Below, in pieces: positions 13,933 to 15,213 of a DNA stretch of 15,213 nucleotides (positions are counted from its first letter, which is position 1; each line of letters starts with the position of its first letter). The notes below the pieces were generated by a model. That model saw only the letters and a list, made by a program, of their open reading frames with translations. It had not been told where the DNA came from and made no database searches. A program made the translations under genes and the position numbers. This DNA comes from an uncultured Desulfobacterium sp. (lineage in GTDB: Bacteria; Desulfobacterota; Desulfobacteria; Desulfobacterales; Desulfobacteraceae), in NCBI GenBank assembly GCA_937124525.1, contig CAKZLA010000573.1, positions 1-15,213 of the forward strand, given 5' to 3'.

Positions 13933-13961
13933 TTGACAGAACACTTTAAATTATAGATAAA
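13933..13961 (+). promoter_or_regulatory. Candidate sigma-70 promoter
   Basis: A perfect TTGACA at 13933-13938 is followed, after 17 bases, by GATAAA (four of six -10 positions). It lies 150 bases upstream of the last gene, in the AT-rich gap after dusB. Confidence 0.4.
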
Positions 13962-14096
13962 GAAAGACTTGAGTTTATTGGGCAATTTTTTTTGTAAATT
14001 TTGTTGCCACATTTCTTATAAATAAAAATCCTATGAATCTTGGATAATTAATTAACATACAAAAAGCAGCGTATTGCCTCGTGTAAAAAAAAGACG

Positions 14097-14105
14097 TAAG
14101 GAGAG
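14097..14105 (+). promoter_or_regulatory. Ribosome-binding site of last gene
   Basis: TAAGGAGAG precedes ATG 14113 by 7 bases and selects that start over an in-frame opening at 14074. Confidence 0.85.
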
Positions 14106-14112
14106 TTTTTAT

Positions 14113-15117
14113 ATGAACGACTTTCTTCAGAGCCTCAGGGGAGGACAGAAAGAGAAACGGACACCCAAGACCCGAAGGGGTTTTGATAATAATTCCAACC
14201 CCCATTATAACCAACCCCCAAACTATTCCCCAGGTGGTTATCAGAATTCCCGGGGGAATGTAAAACGTGTCACCAGGAGTAATTCCCCTGCAAAATATCC
14301 AGGTCAGGACATTGAGATACCTGTTGCCACCGATGATTTTTTGGAAAGAACCCTGGATGTTTTGGATGGTTTTTTGAAAAATCAGGAACGGCTTGTGGAT
14401 ATCCAGCAGAGACGAATTCTCATTGAAGAGAGAAAAGCCGATGCTCTGGAAGAAATTGCAGCGCATTTTCAATTGAATATCCAGCCCGGCTCATTAATGG
14501 AAGGGGCTCCGGTTCCAAAAGATGAAATAATGCCCGGGGAAGGGGACTTGGCAGAAACCATGGAAAATGATTTCCATAACAGAGAAGCAATAGAAGACCA
14601 CAATCTTCAGGAGGATAGTGCCCGGCAGGGGCGAATGGTGGACCCATTGTCATATGCCAATGACGCTTCAGGTCCAGAACCGTCTGGCCAGGTGGACGGG
14701 GATCTGTTTTCATCCAGAACCCATAGCCCCACCCCGGAAAGAAAAAAGGTATCACCTGCCAAAGAGTCCCGTAAAAAAGTGGCACCTTCCAGTGTAAAGG
14801 TTGAAAAACGTGTTTCCCGCTCCATTGAAAAAAATGAGATTAAAAAGGAAGTAAAGGTCATTAAGCGATCCCGGGCGGACAAGGCCAACGCTGCCCGGGT
14901 TCAGGTTAAAACGGATGAGACCAAGGTTGCCCCATCCCCGGTTGAGGGCATTTTGCCCCGGGAAGAGGTGATGCATATCATTGAGACCATGCGCGAAAAG
15001 GGCGCCACCTTTGATCAGGTTGCAACATACCTGGTGAGCATTAACCAGCCCACCTTTTCCGGTCGCGGAGAATGGCATGCCCAGCCGGTTCATCGCCTGT
15101 GCAATAGAAAAAAATAG
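14113..15117 (+). CDS. Low-complexity/coiled-coil protein with recombinase-like C-terminal motif
   Basis: A 334-residue protein of unknown function. Residues 1-70 are polar and rich in Asn, Arg, Pro, Gly and Tyr. Residues 74-128 form a likely coiled coil (DDFLERTLDVLDGFLKNQ through the EERKADALEEIAAHF region). Residues 130-280 are acidic, then Lys-rich, and probably disordered. The last 50 residues, with EEVMHIIETMREKGATFDQV, SINQPTFSGRGEWHAQPVHR in approximate succession, have the pattern of the helix-turn-helix/zinc-ribbon-adjacent tail of serine recombinases (IA..LN..G.PT..G..W....V..). No resolvase catalytic domain is present, so this may be a DNA-binding or structural adaptor. It starts at ATG 14113 behind TAAGGAGAG. 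There is no signal peptide. Confidence 0.7.
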   Translation: MNDFLQSLRGGQKEKRTPKTRRGFDNNSNPHYNQPPNYSPGGYQNSRGNVKRVTRSNSPAKYPGQDIEIPVATDDFLERTLDVLDGFLKNQERLVDIQQRRILIEERKADALEEIAAHFQLNIQPGSLMEGAPVPKDEIMPGEGDLAETMENDFHNREAIEDHNLQEDSARQGRMVDPLSYANDASGPEPSGQVDGDLFSSRTHSPTPERKKVSPAKESRKKVAPSSVKVEKRVSRSIEKNEIKKEVKVIKRSRADKANAARVQVKTDETKVAPSPVEGILPREEVMHIIETMREKGATFDQVATYLVSINQPTFSGRGEWHAQPVHRLCNRKK

Positions 15118-15127
15118 CCCGTATGGA

Positions 15128-15146
15128 TATAGAGAGCTACTCTATA
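15128..15146. other. 7-bp hairpin after last gene
   Basis: TATAGAG and CTCTATA are perfectly complementary across a 5-base loop, 10 bases after the last stop. There is no T-run, so termination is uncertain. The rest of the tail to 15213 shows no gene. Confidence 0.35.
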
Positions 15147-15213
15147 GGGCGCTTAAGTATAGTGCTAGCGCATCTTTCCAGGGTGAGCAAGAGAGGATAG
15201 CGCGCTACTCGAA

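Noticed and set aside
14420..15093. Minus-strand frames of 93-121 codons opposite the last gene
   Set aside because: They lie antisense to a frame with a strong ribosome site and show no coherent protein features.
1..15213. CRISPR array, tRNA, rRNA or insertion sequence
   Set aside because: No regularly spaced repeats, no tRNA-like cloverleaf or T-loop motif, no rRNA-like stretch and no transposase or terminal repeats were found by eye on either strand.

Overview
The window looks like two unrelated genomes joined near position 4560. Positions 1 to about 4560 are GC-rich, use G/C-ending codons and carry genes whose best recognisable relatives are alphaproteobacterial, probably Rhodobacteraceae-like: the C-terminus of PtsP, an EcsC-family protein, a YhbS-like acetyltransferase, a flavin reductase-fold protein, a type I methionine aminopeptidase, a transglutaminase-like protease and the first 38 codons of MTA phosphorylase (mtnP). 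From about 4565 to the end, base composition drops and codon use changes. The genes there suggest an anaerobic deltaproteobacterium (Desulfobacterales-like). That assignment is inference from style and gene content, not a database match.

Left part. ptsP (end) converges on the minus-strand pair GNAT acetyltransferase then EcsC. A divergent region with a perfect 16-bp inverted repeat separates that pair from the plus-strand genes: flavin reductase, map, transglutaminase, mtnP. The map gene is broken by an exact 14-bp tandem duplication; removing one copy restores a full 254-residue enzyme with all five metal ligands. An 11-bp tandem duplication just upstream of map and a 28-bp-period repeat before the transglutaminase gene are similar marks.

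Right part. The reading frame continues from mtnP straight into the back half of an AAA+ ATPase with a Lon-type Ser/Lys protease domain (no Walker A or B on this side). Next come two minus-strand genes, each with its own hairpin terminator: a Trp-rich polytopic membrane protein apparently built from five copies of a two-helix module, and an AMP-forming acyl-CoA ligase. A 0.9-kb AT-rich gap follows, with no convincing gene but with a DnaA-box match and an operator-like palindrome. A YcaO-domain protein with a long N-terminal extension (minus strand) is divergent from a plus-strand pair: a 121-residue unknown protein and a DusB-like tRNA-dihydrouridine synthase. The 382-bp divergent region between them contains an inverted repeat flanking a possible extended -10 promoter, a hairpin with a T-run, and a GC-rich hairpin, so it may encode a small RNA or a regulated leader. 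The last gene encodes a low-complexity/coiled-coil protein ending in a domain that resembles the DNA-binding tail of serine recombinases.

No rRNA, tRNA, CRISPR array, insertion sequence or complete mobile element was seen. The best candidates for undescribed biology are the repeat-built membrane protein, the structured 12241-12510 region and the standalone YcaO protein. The 4560 junction is most simply an assembly or cloning chimera and should be checked before the two halves are interpreted together.
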